Assembly (NCBI GenBank): GCA_032719365.1
Contig: CM064872.1
Location: 20,305,572 to 20,369,571 of the forward strand
Direction of reading: 5' to 3'
Length of the DNA: 64,000 nucleotides
Source of the DNA: Prinsepia uniflora
Lineage: Eukaryota > Streptophyta > Magnoliopsida > Rosales > Rosaceae
The first letter of the stretch is position 1. Each line of letters begins with the position of its first letter. The notes below the pieces were generated by a model that worked only from the letters and a program-made list of their open reading frames with translations, was not told the origin of the DNA and did not search any database. The position numbers and the translations under genes are program-made. Below are positions 9,571 to 22,171 of this stretch, in pieces.

Positions 9571-12045
9571 CTAGTCGTAGGATGCATACCAGCTTGTTCC
9601 TTCATGGTTGAGGGAAGAGTATTCAGTTGTTGCTAGTTGGATATTATCTACTAATCCTTCAGATAGGGAGACTGTGGAGCCAGGCCGAAATGAATTAGGA
9701 TCCTCCCTTGACGATAAATGCGGCCAACCATCCTCAGCTGTAAATTGAGCACCCATGTTATTGTTGCCTCCGGGACGCAGTGGACATGTTGTCCTCGTGT
9801 GACCGCATACTCTGCATATACTACAAGCTTGTCTTTTTGTCTTGGACTTATACTTCCTAGAGGTGGGGGGCGGCTTGTCCTTTCCCTTTGCAGTTGCAAT
9901 GTTACCATCTCTTATGATCTTATCTTTTCGTCCAACGCTTCCAACTTTGTCATAAACGCGTTCTCCGTGCTGGTTTATTGATTGGAATTTTGTGGTCAAT
10001 GAAGCAACTTCAAGTTTTATCTCATTGAATGATTCATTACTCTTGGAAGCAACATGACACAACTTCTTGCACATTGCACCAATTGCCCCGTATCTAGCGG
10101 CTTTAACAGCATCATCAAAGTAGGAATCCTCGTTTCTCTGCAATGGGACTCCTTGCCTCGCCTCTTTCGTAAACCTTTTCAAAATGACACTTGTGGGAAT
10201 CGCCATCATCCCCTCCCACTTCATCATTCCAAAAATATGACTACATGGAGTGCCTTTAGACTCTAAACTGTCACAACTGCACTCTATACGTTCGTTTTGC
10301 TCCTTGAAGTAGTTTACAGTCCATTTATGTTCGGGCTTCCCATACATAGAGACGACGTAGCTCGAGTAGTCGGGGAAAGTAGCTGGTGCCATGACATTTA
10401 ATTGAGCCACCGCATTTATCTCTGCCTGAACAATATAGAACACCTTTTCTGTATAAACTGTTGCTGCATGTTTCTCAAGCATTCTTAGGGGGGTGGTCAA
10501 AACAGGGGTTGAGTTAAAATTTCGGAAATCCTCCATTGCACACTTATTCCTTACTCGCAAGACCCCCTGATCCAGTTGGCTGACACATTCTTGAATCTTC
10601 ACTGATGATCGCTTTAGAAAATCTTTCAAGCAAAAGTTCATGCTCTCACACCGTTGAGTGCTAGTAATTCCTCCCAAAAAATGGCCTCTGAATGCCGCCT
10701 GAGCCCATCTCCCTTTTCTTTTGTAAAGGCTCTTCATTGTTTTATTTTCATGGAGTTTAAACCGATCAAGAATTAACCTCCACTTTTCTTCAAATTCTGC
10801 TCCGGTAATGTGTTGATACAAACATTCCTTGAAAAGCAGTAAGAGAGGTGGGTTATTAGTGATTTCCGAGACAGTTCTCAAAAGATGCCAAGAACATAAT
10901 CGATGGCGCACGCCGGGAAACATCGTATGTATTGCACTTCGCATTGCTTCATCGCCATTAGTGAAGACAAAAATTGGCATTCTCCCTCCCATTGACTCCA
11001 AAAAAGTATTCAATAGCCAACAATAAGTTTCTGCTGTCTCATTACATAAAAGGGCTGATGCAAAAACCACATTCATTCGATGATTATTCATACCCACAAA
11101 AAGTACCAAGGGCTTGCCATACAAGTTTGTCTTGTAAGTGCTATCAAACATAATCACGTCTCCAAAACAAGTATAATCATATAATGATTCGGAGTCTCGC
11201 CAAAACAAATTTGCTAACCTCTCCTCTTCGTCCACCATGAATCTGCAGTAGAACCCCGAATTTGTCGATGCTTTTGCATTCATATATGAAAGGGCAGCCT
11301 CTGAGTCACCTTCAAGTACAAGAGCATGTCGGTTTCTATACAATTTGTTGTGAAGATCTTTGATACTAAAACCAACATTAACGTAGCCCCCAACTTGATC
11401 CACCATATATTCATAACATTTGCTTGTTCGTATACAAGCCTGTCGCATAGAATTGGCTTGGGCTATTTCAGGCTCCAATACCTGCCTGTACGAAACCAGA
11501 TACGGTGAATGACGTGGGGTTGCCAACTCATGGCTATGCTCTATGTGGAATTCACACACGGTGTACAAACTGGATTTAGTTGACAAGTTAATCCGCATAC
11601 ATGCGCCACAATTCTCCCTAGTTTCAGGCCTAGGGGTATTAACCCGTCCATCCAGCTCAATCCACTTACGGCGTCTCTGCCCCTCTTTCGAACACGTCCA
11701 TTTCCTTCTAGTAACTACATTGTGCTTGTTCCTATCCATGTAACCCTTCCTCACGGAAAACCCAACAGCCTTAGCATAACGAGTATAGAATAGGTGTGCT
11801 TCTTCTACAGTTTGAAACTCTGCTCCGACCATGTCTTTGTAAGTCAGCTCATCATATCTCTTGCCTCGAAACCCCGAACCCCCGGAACCTGAAGCGTCGA
11901 CCATAGGGTCACTGGCGTCATCAGTTGTTCGAAATGAATCAGTCCCCGCGTACGTTTGAAACTGATCATCTTCATCTAATGCAACAATTGCAGAGGATGC
12001 CTTCCCGAATTGGGGCCCTGCTGCCAGCCCTCTTTCCATATCCAT
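9571..12045 (-). CDS. FAR1/FHY3-type MULE transposase, 824 residues, uninterrupted
   Basis: A single intronless frame. Residues ~76-175 form the FAR1 DNA-binding zinc-finger domain (cysteines at 118, 146, 149 and 164, then HIEHSHEL). Residues ~293-392 form the MULE transposase core: D301 in MFDSTYK, FTNGDEAM at 361-368, CSWHL at 384-388, and a candidate catalytic Glu in RCESMN at 465-470. A SWIM zinc finger follows (CSC 589-591, CSH 601-603). A zinc knuckle lies at 741-754 (C741, C744, H749, C754). The length and order match FAR1-related proteins and Jittery-like MULE transposases, which bind element ends and cut DNA. One oddity is that the usual T-D of the second acidic motif is T-N here, with the next acidic residue at D365. 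The ULP1-like gene diverges from it 3.6 kb away, which suggests a two-gene element rather than a domesticated host FRS gene, though the latter cannot be excluded. Confidence 0.88.
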   Translation of the reverse strand: MDMERGLAAGPQFGKASSAIVALDEDDQFQTYAGTDSFRTTDDASDPMVDASGSGGSGFRGKRYDELTYKDMVGAEFQTVEEAHLFYTRYAKAVGFSVRKGYMDRNKHNVVTRRKWTCSKEGQRRRKWIELDGRVNTPRPETRENCGACMRINLSTKSSLYTVCEFHIEHSHELATPRHSPYLVSYRQVLEPEIAQANSMRQACIRTSKCYEYMVDQVGGYVNVGFSIKDLHNKLYRNRHALVLEGDSEAALSYMNAKASTNSGFYCRFMVDEEERLANLFWRDSESLYDYTCFGDVIMFDSTYKTNLYGKPLVLFVGMNNHRMNVVFASALLCNETAETYCWLLNTFLESMGGRMPIFVFTNGDEAMRSAIHTMFPGVRHRLCSWHLLRTVSEITNNPPLLLLFKECLYQHITGAEFEEKWRLILDRFKLHENKTMKSLYKRKGRWAQAAFRGHFLGGITSTQRCESMNFCLKDFLKRSSVKIQECVSQLDQGVLRVRNKCAMEDFRNFNSTPVLTTPLRMLEKHAATVYTEKVFYIVQAEINAVAQLNVMAPATFPDYSSYVVSMYGKPEHKWTVNYFKEQNERIECSCDSLESKGTPCSHIFGMMKWEGMMAIPTSVILKRFTKEARQGVPLQRNEDSYFDDAVKAARYGAIGAMCKKLCHVASKSNESFNEIKLEVASLTTKFQSINQHGERVYDKVGSVGRKDKIIRDGNIATAKGKDKPPPTSRKYKSKTKRQACSICRVCGHTRTTCPLRPGGNNNMGAQFTAEDGWPHLSSREDPNSFRPGSTVSLSEGLVDNIQLATTEYSSLNHEGTSWYASYD

Positions 12046-15000
12046 TCCTATGCTGCAAGTAGCTTATATAATTGATCAGCGTGACCAGTTGTTAGGGCAC
12101 TGCCTGTAGATATGTACAAACCGGAACGATGTAAATAGTGTTGGGTATGATCTTCAATCAGAAACAACAGCCATTGATGACCTGGTAAATCAGAATGACT
12201 ATTAGCCAAAAGATCCCTACTCATAGCATACTAATATTTCCACATGTAAGAAATTCCTGTAAATGTGTATTCAATAAGGAAAATTAAGGGCAAGTGACAA
12301 ACCCGAATAGTATTATTACCGCTATGATACGCGGTTGAAACGCACAATGTTCACCCCCGTACCAGAGACATTGAGTTAGGTGGCTCATGGGAAGGTTTGA
12401 GGGAGGAGTTAAGGAAAAAGATGAACACTGCTGACAACCTACCAGATCGCCGACGACCAGGGCACTAACAGGCCAACACATCTACGCGGGTAACGCGCAG
12501 GGCTACGGTGGCGCGACATGGCAATCCGAAACATGATAGTAATTGAATTTAGGATACTAAGTTGGAATTGGCAATCGTGATTCACCTTTACGTAAACAAG
12601 CTTCTATATAGGGCAGTACATCTACCAATTGATATGCACATTCAACCAACGTTGGGAGGATAAAAGGGGCCCGAATAAGAGCACACAGGTTGAAATCACA
12701 TATGCTTACATGACCACCTGGCACATAACACGGCAGATTGTTGAGGCGTCGCTACGAAAATTCATACTCCCCTAAAAAAAAATTCATAATGGGTTTTTTT
12801 TCAGTTCAATTATCCACTACAAACTCCGTAATTATATTTGAGACTAGTTCTGCTCATGAAGTGCAATTTTAAAAAGGAACCCCATACGCAATCTCATGCA
12901 AGTGTGGGAACGTTGGAGTGGTCCCTTTCCAAACATCTTACCTCTTATACGTGTGCGCCCATGTGCAGCTGTTGGGTTCGTGGGGTTCCAACAGTGGAAT
13001 GGGGTGGTGGTGGGGTTGTGGGGGAATAGAAACCCTGTGAGATTGTGTTTCCTATATGTGTCCCATGCAGCCTATGAATCAGTTCCATTTAGGTGCAGTC
13101 ATGAAATTAGCTTTGGACTCTCTCCTGGGCTCTCTCCTATTACAATAGGGGCGGCAAAATAGCCAGGTGCAGTGCCCTCGAACCTCGCGTGATTTCGGGT
13201 GACCGGTGGGCCAGGGGGGGGCCGGGGTTCCTAGGTCGGGTGACCGCCAGGTGGGGGGTTGAGGGGCCCTTGAAGTTGCCATTATATTGCACGGTATGCA
13301 GACATCCTGACCCAATGTCAGTGGACCCTTTCATAAGTTGTCTGGTCCTATGGTAAAACAGCGCACCCGTGAGCTTTTGGGGGAGGTGGAGGGCGGGAAG
13401 GAATAGACCGGGTGCAGTGCCCCTTTTCTAAAACCAATCGGGTGCCGTCACGGGGCAGTCACCCTTTATAATAGAATGATTCATGTCGACCATCTGTCCA
13501 GGATATACTGGGGTGTTGGGCAATTATTAGGGGGTGCAGTTCAATTATGCGGCAACTCTTGGCGCTTAGTGATTTTGGGTGAAGTGTATTCAAACAAAAC
13601 TAAGACAACCATATTGGAAGGAATCCGTGAGATATAAAAATATATCTCCAAACCCACACGGGTTGATATGTGATGCAAGGGCCCGTGATTCAACCGGAAA
13701 ATTTCCATAGCAGTGTATCATTTTCCATTAAGGGCAATATGTTTTCTTCATAACCATAATCCTAAAATATAAACCCCAAACTATCATAGCCTACTTATAA
13801 GAAAGCCATTTGAGTTCACAATTGACGAATTGATACTTTCCAAATTGGTATGTGTGCTACAAGCTACAAAATAAAAAGTTCATATGTGAGTTATAAATGC
13901 CCAGGTCACCATTCGACTCCTATTCCAATACATACCATCATACTTGCATGCATCATATATGAACGGAAGATGATCGGGGGGTTATATATTGTAAATTGAT
14001 GCATTCCAATTAAAGTATGGGAATATGAAAACATGGTGTACAAGTAGCCCTTTTACGTAATGATTGCGCTCCCGTGGGGTTTTGTTGTGTACAAAACTAA
14101 ATCCTAATAAGGTAGTTATCCTACCCCGAAAACGAAATTAATGAGTAATAAAAAGCGCTTAATGGTAAATGACCACAAAAAAACTTCGAGCAAGGGAGCC
14201 AATAATGTTGGTATGGAAAAAGCTTCAAATATCATAGCTCTTGCAGCCAATAACCTCGAGTCCTAGGAAGTCATCGACAACTGACGTTTTGAACTGAATT
14301 GTAATAAACATACTGAAACGATCGGAAATGATATATTACGTAACATACAATTTAAAGGTTAGCATGGGAAATCAGTATAGGACCCCCGTTTTTGGAATGG
14401 AAATGGGCATTCATGATAGGCCAAACTAATGTTCGCCCGATCATCTATAACACTGCATCATCAGAGCATCGTGCCTCCCGATATGACCTTATCATTATTG
14501 GAAACAATTACAATCTTTTTCTAGTAAATCGTCGCGACTAAATGGGTTAAGTGAAAACAATAATATATAAGGAAACCTCTTACATTGGTGAATGAACACT
14601 TGTTTGAAACGTAACGGTTGTAACTATATAATTGTCGGATTGTAGAAAGGGGTTGGTTATAATCCTCGTGATGTCGTTGGTAGTGACCTTTATAGGGGCC
14701 AATTCAATTAACCTTTGTTATTTTTCTTATTTTCTTTGTACTTACCTACTCGTAGGAGGTTGATGTAATTAAACTGAAGTAATAATTTTTTCATGGTAGC
14801 ATATTCTTTTACCGTCTCATCAAACCTTGGTAGAAATTGAGTTGGCTAACAAATAACCATTTCATGCTTCATCATTTCCTGGAGTGTTCCAAACATAATT
14901 TGGTTTTTTTTAACACGTGTCTTTTTCGGTGGGGTGCTCGAACATGAGTTTAAGAAAATTGTCAGTAGGATGTGAAATCCATCTATTATTATTCAGTATG

Positions 15001-15632
15001 ACTTGCCCTCAATAATACTCCAGTCATTTTAAACAAGGGGTTTCCACTATACCATTTAGAATTGATTGAAGGCATTACAAAATCTCAAGGGCCCGTGAAA
15101 TCCCCCCTTCAACCTTTGTATTTACATATTTATGTGTAAGGAATGGCTTAATATTCCAACTCATATTGCGTAAATAAATAAAAAAATTAACAACAAACCT
15201 ATACTTATTGTTAATTATATTTATATTGAACCACTTCAGGATGTCGTTATTAGAACCACACTAGCTGACCCCGCGTTTCCAACGAATTTATACACTTAAT
15301 AATGAAAATCAAATAGTTGACTTCACTTAGTGTAATATGGGTTGACTGCTCTAAGTTGGCCCCTCTTAAGTAAATACAGCCCACATATTTGTGCAGCCCA
15401 CTCCCAAATTGGGCTTACCCCCTCTTAAACTATGTTTTTTCAAATCCCCCCATTAGGAATCAGCCATCAACTAATCTAAAGCAGCCCACCACACCTTAAG
15501 CGCTCGCGCCTTAATCGTCGACTGACTTCATCCACAACCGCTCACCGACCCTATCAGCACCCGAGTTCTGCAAACTTCATCCACCACCGACGGAGGAAAG
15601 CGCCACCGGACCCCTAGCAACACAGTCCGACT
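12046..15632. other. Intergenic region between the divergent transposase and ULP1-like gene
   Basis: I see no protein I recognise. It should contain both promoters and 5' UTRs. A G/C-rich patch at 13150-13460 has two versions of the phrase ggtgcagtgcccc and several gggtgacc phrases. The final 200 bases before 15633 are C-rich, as in a plant 5' UTR. The rest is AT-rich and without clear repeats. Confidence 0.4.
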
Positions 15633-18606
15633 ATGTCACCCCAAACCAACATCAATCTAGATCCGGATAAACATCAACCGGACAACAGACCCATGTCTCC
15701 GCTGCCAGAGGCTGATGTTCAACAGATTCATCCTGACCCTGTTAACATCACCAGTGAGGCTGATACTTCAACGCCTGGTTTAATTCCAACCCCTCCAAAA
15801 CCCGCGCATCTGCCCCGACATAAGGCGTCTCCCACCGTTCCTAAAGAGACCTTCGACTTCTTAAGGTCCTTACAATACGAGTGTCTGTTTTTCGATATTA
15901 CTTAATTAATTTCCCAGTATATTCAATTGTCTCCATCTAATGCAGGACGTCGGTGGGCAATTCTGTCTCGCGGTCCAACTCAAAAAAAATATGCACTGAG
16001 GTTTGTTAAAACCTCCTTCAATTCTTATAGGCGACCCGTCAAACACACCATTGGGTGTCTCAGGGGCCGTGTCTCAGTGTAGTTCGTTGGGGAACGTGTA
16101 GCAGGGGACCCCTTATATTGCTGTATAGCCCTTTTATTAATCGTCCAATAACTAGTTGGGTTTTTGGAGGGACCGCCTGGATTGTTTAATTTGATGATAG
16201 TTGGGGTTATTAGGGACCACCTCTTGCCCCCTCTTATTTATCAAAAAGCATACATAATTTTGTCTTCTGTTTGTGACATATACGGTGGTTTTTATTTACA
16301 GGTAAAAAAAAACAGATATGTGTTAAGTGGAAGCAACTTGAAAATATGAATGCAAGAGTTGGCCGGTTGGAACCAACATTGACTTGCATTTCTAATCGGC
16401 TGCAAGAACTTGAAGACTCCCTTAATAAGTTCAAAACTGAAATTTTTAGTACACTCAACGAAAGCTCCTCACAACTGAGGCGTGATTTATTAGAAGCATT
16501 AAATGAATCCATGTATGGGGACAATGTGCTCCAACATTCAAGACCCTCACCCTATGTAGATGATATTTGTGGGAATTCAGCTTTCGCAGGGACCCCCTCA
16601 CCTGAGGGAAGTCATAAGGCCCCGGTTTCGAAGGAAAGTGACCAAAAGTTTGCAGCTGAGGTCAGTTTGTAACCATGGTCCATTCCAGCACCATTAAATT
16701 TGGGTGGTTAGCAAGTAGCATTTAATTCAAGTAACGTACCCCTAATGGAGCATTACAACTGCCCCTTTACATACTTGTATATATGCCTAACATTCCAACA
16801 TTGCAGGGGTATATAGGCTCATACTACACCAAGAAACATCAGTTTTCCTCTACCTTCTCTGGTAGGCCTAAAAACCAGTCCAACACTGCAGAGGAGGAGG
16901 TTTCAAGTACCATCAAAAGACCCCGAGATAAGATGCTTCATATGGGGGCCTTTCATCATGAACATATTCATGTGCCGAATCCCAGACAACATACGGACGA
17001 CTTAATTGATCTTACAACCCCTGCATATGATTGGACACCCACTGGCTCCCCAAGTTCAACCCTTCCAAACTTCTTCACCAATCTATGCTTGAAGGAACGT
17101 AAGCTCCTGTCCTACATGTTCGATTCAAACCCCAAGAGGTTTGTCACCATCCTTACGCAGGTTTCCTTTCTCATCTAACGTCTTACCATGTGTTTAATGT
17201 GTTCATATGGTTTTTTTTAACCTGCGTCTCCCTAGTCCTGGCTGCCCAGTGGTGAAGACCCCATATCGAACATTGAAGCGACATTCTTTTGCCTCCCTCA
17301 AGCCTCAGATGTGGTTGGATTGTGATGTATGCATCTGTTAAATATCTTGTAGTAACTACATTTCATAAATTCCATGTTTTCATGACTTGTTCGTTGATAG
17401 GTAATAAATGTTGCTACGGACTTGCTCCAAACCGCATCATCGGATCAATGGTTCTTTCCCACATGCTTTGGGGTACATTTACCAATACACTTGTGCTGTT
17501 CTGCACTCTTTTAAAATCAGTTCACCCATATAATGCAGGGCCTCTTTAACTAAGTTGGGCAAATTGTTTTTTCAGCAACTGTCAACAGATTATGCCAATA
17601 ATGGCACCTCTAAGGTCCATTTCGCTCGTCATGCCGAAAAGGTCTGCCATTTAGAATCACGCTTTGTGGGCCGGCTCCCTCAATGTAATCAGGTACTATG
17701 TTCAATCCGTTGCCCCTTATTCAGTTATTAACTTCATATATGCACTTATTTACAATTATACATTATCTTGCACTATGTTAGATGTTCATTCCCATTCATG
17801 ATGGCGATCGAAGACATTGGTACCTAATTGTAATACAAATTCCCCATCGACTTGTTGAGATTTGGGATAGCCTCGATAACCCGTCTTGTTATGCTCACCG
17901 TGCTCGACAAGTTCAAAACATTGTAAGGTTTTAAACTTTTGTTAATGTCATTATGCATTATACCAAGTTGATGCAAAACATTGACTTCTTAAATTCTAAT
18001 TAGGATAATTGATTGATTGCAGCTCCATTCCTTGGATTGCTTGTATGAGGACGTTCTCCCCTCTCTCTATGGGGAAGTTAGTTTTTTCTCTAGATTCAAG
18101 GTCCACTTGCATCCTACAGCTCCTAGGCAGCCCAACACGTGGGATTGTGGGCTGTTTGTAATTAGGAATATGCAAAACTATGGAAAAGTTTGGTTTCCAT
18201 CTACCACTGTAAGTTGTCATTTTTCCTGCAGTTGCCTTTTTCTTTGCTTTCCTTCTCACCTGCCCTTACTTATACCTTCCAATTATTTGTACTCTCGCAG
18301 TATAGTTCTACGAACGAGCGCCTTCATCTTGTCCTCGATCTTGTGCTACATGACCACAATACGGCATTATCCACTTTCACTAAAACTGCCATGGCTCGAA
18401 TCGGGACTGATCTTCCTTTTGAACTAGACAGCATGACATTCACCGTTTCCTCCATTTCGCCAACTCCTCCAGCCAAGCAACGAACTTCAACGGACCATAT
18501 TCAGAGTAATGATGAGCACCGAGGAACAAAACGGGTGCTTGACCTCCGAAGGACTCGCCGTTTTAGGGTCCGCAGGTCTACCCCAACCTATAAGTGGCCT
18601 GCGTAG
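15633..18606 (+). CDS. ULP1-like (C48) SUMO-protease-type gene, ten exons
   Basis: My exon model is 15633-15865, 15946-16000, 16316-16660, 16807-17160, 17236-17313, 17401-17472, 17576-17692, 17782-17922, 18023-18208 and 18301-18606. It gives about 628 residues with no stop. All introns are GT-AG and all junctions after exon 2 are phase 0. Residues ~97-150 look coiled-coil (NRLQELEDSLNKF). The catalytic domain is at the C-terminus: His430 in RRHWYLIV, Asp447 in IWDSLDNP, Gln501 and Cys507 in RQPNTWDCGLFV. The order and spacing are those of ULP1/SENP cysteine proteases, which cleave SUMO. A basic tail (RRTRRFRVRRS) ends the protein. ULP1-like genes of this kind are carried by plant MULEs of the Kaonashi group, so this gene probably belongs to the same element as the divergent transposase. 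It is also possible that it is a host ULP-like gene. Exon 1 and its start are the least certain. Confidence 0.75.
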
Positions 18607-19494
18607 GCCATTGGTTGCTGAAGTTTGTGCCTCTTTTTTTTTGTTCCCTTCGAAACAAGCCTGTTTGTTTCGGAGTCATGTGGCCTTTTGTTCAGTTTCA
18701 AGGATTACTTACATATGCCATCATTCCCTTTTTATTTTCCCATCTTGGGCTGACCGAGTTCGGAGAAATAGGGTTTAAGATAGAAATGGCCTTTTGGGTT
18801 ATGTATAGAACCTTCTCAAATGTATAGAAATGTATATAAATGGCCTTTTGGGTTGTGTATAGAACCTTTTGGCCTTTTGGCCTTTAGGCCATTTGGGTTA
18901 TGTATTGAAATGTTAATCCATCTATCCCTTTCTTTGCACCTTGCTCTCTTATATAACTCTAAGTCTAGCAACAACTGCAGACAGTATGCTGCAAATGTTT
19001 TGAAGTTACTCTTTCGTCCTTCCATGATTTGCATTTCTAAACCAAATGGTTTGCAAAAGCTTGCGGCTTAACTAGCAACCATACCACGCAAAATAATTCA
19101 TTTATAGGATCCCAAGTGTTGATTGGATTCACAACTTCCCGTTCCTAATTCAATTCAACTACATATGATTCGTGGGGGAAAATGCAATTTCTCTTAAAAA
19201 TGGTGGCCATTCAAAGGGACCTCAGTGCTGCAGCACTTATGTAAATTAGATTGCTAACTACTTATGTTTTGCTTGCACCCGGCCATTAAATTTTCAAATC
19301 TAGTATAAGGTCAAGGAGTGTTCATCTTTGGCGATATCAAACTATTATTATCAACAAAAATCCCATATATTCGAAAGACAAATAGGAAAATAGCATTAAG
19401 AATGTACTTATAGACAACAACGAAAAATAATTTAGGTTCACTACAACGGGCCACCAACCCAGTTAAATCCTACTGGACCTAAATCATATTTCAG
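18607..19494. other. 3' flank of the ULP1-like gene
   Basis: AT-rich sequence with the probable ULP1-like 3' UTR. It holds a short tandem duplication at about 18786-18872. No other coding sequence is recognised. Confidence 0.4.
18786..18872. repeat. Short tandem duplication in the 3' flank
   Basis: The phrase atggccttttgggttatgta occurs at 18786 and again, with one change, about 54 bases later at 18840. It is followed by several ggccttttgg units. Confidence 0.65.
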
Positions 19495-20690
19495 TTGCAA
19501 ACAATGACTAAAGCTGTAACCTTGCACTGGCTGCAGCAGCAATAGATTCATCAGCTTGCGTTTCGTTGGGTACTGGCAACTGCATCAACGTAAGATTCTC
19601 TAGCTTCTTCCATTGTCTGCATTTGTGCCTCATTCATATCATCCTGTTCAACAAGCCAGTAGTCGTTCAATTTCCCGGAATTTATTAGCAAAGCACCGGA
19701 TCTACCTCATAAACAAACACTCCGAATCAAGGGCTTACTAACATTCATTCACCACTTCGTCAACCAACATAACGAAAATAAACACTAAGATACAAGGATT
19801 GAGGTGAAGTTACAATGTGCGGAAGATGACCCATCAGCCACGCCAAAATCTCCTAATCTTCACCGTAATAAATGGGGTCAATTTTGATCTTAACTTCTAC
19901 CAGGAGCATAAATGATGAAATATCTCCTTGCAACGAGTCCATCTCTTGTTTGATTATGTCCACTTTCTTGTTGGATGCCCTTGCTTCCCATTGTAACCTT
20001 TCGACCTCAGCTTGCTTGTCTGCAAGCTGAGTCCTGCGAAAGACAGAAATATTAGTAACAGTTTGATTCACAGACCGGGAGTGCATGCAAACATCTCACA
20101 AACCTCATTCTGTTCCATTTTAGGCATTTGCATGTACAATTTCAATGTGATCTCGAATAAACCGAAAGGCCAAATGCTGGACCAAAAAATTATTAATAAA
20201 ACAAACACATTTCAAAGCTATTCTACTCTACATTAACACAGGAAACGTGCCCTCCAATCTAATCCACTTGGATTTAGAAGAAAACTAATGTCATTACTAC
20301 ATATTGCAGCCAGCATCCACAACCTTTGAAAAGAAGCTTTACATTGCCCTGTAGCATGCAATGACAAAACTCCAAAATCCAATTAATGTCGTTACTTCAA
20401 AATCTTATTAATGTCATTAGGTATCACAAGGAAATGAAATGTCAATTGATGCATACCTACCTTTGCATCAGCTAGTTGTAGCTTACAACCCCTAATTATT
20501 GCATCCTGTTCTACAAATTGGTGCTTCAATTCATCACCCTTTTCTCAAATACCATTCACTTGGTCATTTCAGATCTCGAATGACTTTCATAGTTCCTCCT
20601 TCTCACCAACCTTCCTTTGTAAATCAACCACTAGTACCTTCAATGCATCCAAGTCTTGCCCCATCCCTGTTACAAATCTGTGTCTTGCTT
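19495..20690 (-). pseudogene. MPB2C: Broken fragment resembling MPB2C, a microtubule-associated coiled-coil protein
   Basis: Three exon-like blocks appear in order on the minus strand. About 20690-20460 reads QDLDALKVLVVDLQRKVGEK and ends QLADAK before a donor, with stops inside. 20033-19850 starts after a tttcgcag acceptor and reads LADKQAEVERLQWEARASNKK then SLQGDISSFMLL. About 19660-19495 reads MQTMEEARESYVDAVAST then ESIAAAASARLQL after a frameshift. The blocks match the C-terminal coiled-coil half of plant MPB2C as I remember it. Stops and frameshifts make it a pseudogene. Retained introns show it derives from genomic DNA rather than from an mRNA. It lies beside an RDR2-like fragment on the same strand. 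Confidence 0.6.
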
Positions 20691-21019
20691 AGTTGCCTGT
20701 GTAATGTCATGTGCGATACACAATATTTCAAACTGTTATATTCAGTAAGATATCAGTGACAACTCAATACTTTTTTCAACAATGTTGGTCTCCCCATACT
20801 ACATTCACCATAAACCATCTGAACCACTTACGCATACGTTTATACAGTTGTTTTAGATTAAAAAAAATTTCTGTTTTTTGACCAACTTTGAAGGAGACAC
20901 ATATATGGGGAATAGATAACACCACCAAGGCCTTGTTTCCAATCTCAGGGCACGACTATACCATAATTGGGAAAAACAAACAATCAACAAATACAACAAA
21001 TATGCAATTCCCTCTCACC

Positions 21020-22171
21020 TTTTTGGGGAAGGACAAGTCAATCCCCCATTTGCTTCTTCTCTAGTACCCTGACGTCTCCTGGGTGAAGGCAAGGATTTTT
21101 GGTGACAACCAACTTCCCGTAACTGTGCATGTTGTTTCCTCACCCTTCTCGAAGAAATTCTCATCCCCACTTTCCAGCTCTGCATTTGTCATGGTTCGCG
21201 GACTTAAACTTCACATTCTAAATTCCCAGTTTCATCCAAGCACCCCACCGGGATCCGGCCTTTCCGGACATATATACGGCATCTACTTTTTATATCAGAC
21301 AAGTAGTTCTCATTTTCTTATTGGAGCATCATCGAGAGGTAAGGTTCCAGATTTGTCTCATCAAATGAGCCAAGTGGCAACCAGTATTTTTTATCATCAT
21401 CTAAAATGAGCTCCACTAGATCATTATATTTAGAGTCATAGTATGGAAAATATTCAAATATATCTGAGGCAGATAACTCCTTCACAATCTCCCAACAGAA
21501 TGAAGTAGAGTACCCCAGAGGAAATCAAAATCTTCCTTGCATAATACATTGTCTAAACATCTTGTACAAAAATCAAAACCCCCAATACTTTACATTCCTA
21601 TCATTATAACCAAAATAGAGAAATCAGCAATCCATTTCAACAGCCTTAATAATTTCATTTCAAACCCAGAACCATAATAAAACAGAGAGACAGAAACACA
21701 TAAACATTTACCTTTACGATAAGGCCATTCACTTTGTGACCATCCACACAGGACCCGACGGACTACATAATGTTCGCACACGGAATCTCCAGCTTATAGC
21801 AATCGTTGCACTGCCACACCCAGAACTCGACCCACTTCCTCTCGGGCATTACCGCATCACATCCATACCCTCGTCTTTGACCCTAAAACCCACTTTCAAT
21901 TTCGTGCCGCTCATTCGCCTTTTTGGGTTCACGGGCCGTTGGATGCTGTCATCGTAGTTCCCGGTTTTCGGACCTGAAGACAAGACCCTTTTTTAGGGAG
22001 AGAGCGCCGAGTTCTTCTTATCGACCCCTCGTGCCTTCCAGTTCTTTGTGATATCTGATGATTTCGATGCCAATTACTTAGTTTCGCCTCCAGGAAACTC
22101 AGGAGCTCTTCGCCTGTGATTATTTGGGGAATGTTGGAAACTCGGACCGTCGCCCTCTTTGCCACACCCAT
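21020..22171 (-). pseudogene. RDR2: Broken fragment resembling RNA-dependent RNA polymerase 2
   Basis: At 22171 the minus strand opens with MGVAKRATVRVSNIPQIITG, then EELLSFLEAKL, the N-terminal RRM-like start of plant RDR2. A frameshift follows, then NWKARG, NYDDSIQRPVNPKRR and KWVEFWVWQCNDCYKLEIP, and a donor at about 21711. A second block (about 21515-21340) reads FCWEIVKELSASDIFEYFPY then DLVELILDD. A third (about 21265-21025) reads GCLDETGNLE and TGSWLSPK, ending at a donor after LSFPKK. All three blocks fit RDR2 in order, but the bulk of the polymerase, including the DxDGD catalytic motif, is absent. RDR2 makes double-stranded RNA for 24-nt siRNA silencing of transposons. The assignment is from memory; the stops and frameshifts are seen directly. 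Confidence 0.65.

Noticed and set aside
15946..16672. Taking 16346 as the start of a separate small gene
   Set aside because: An acceptor at 16315 joins this block in frame to the two upstream exons and to all downstream ULP1-like exons, so one gene explains the region better.
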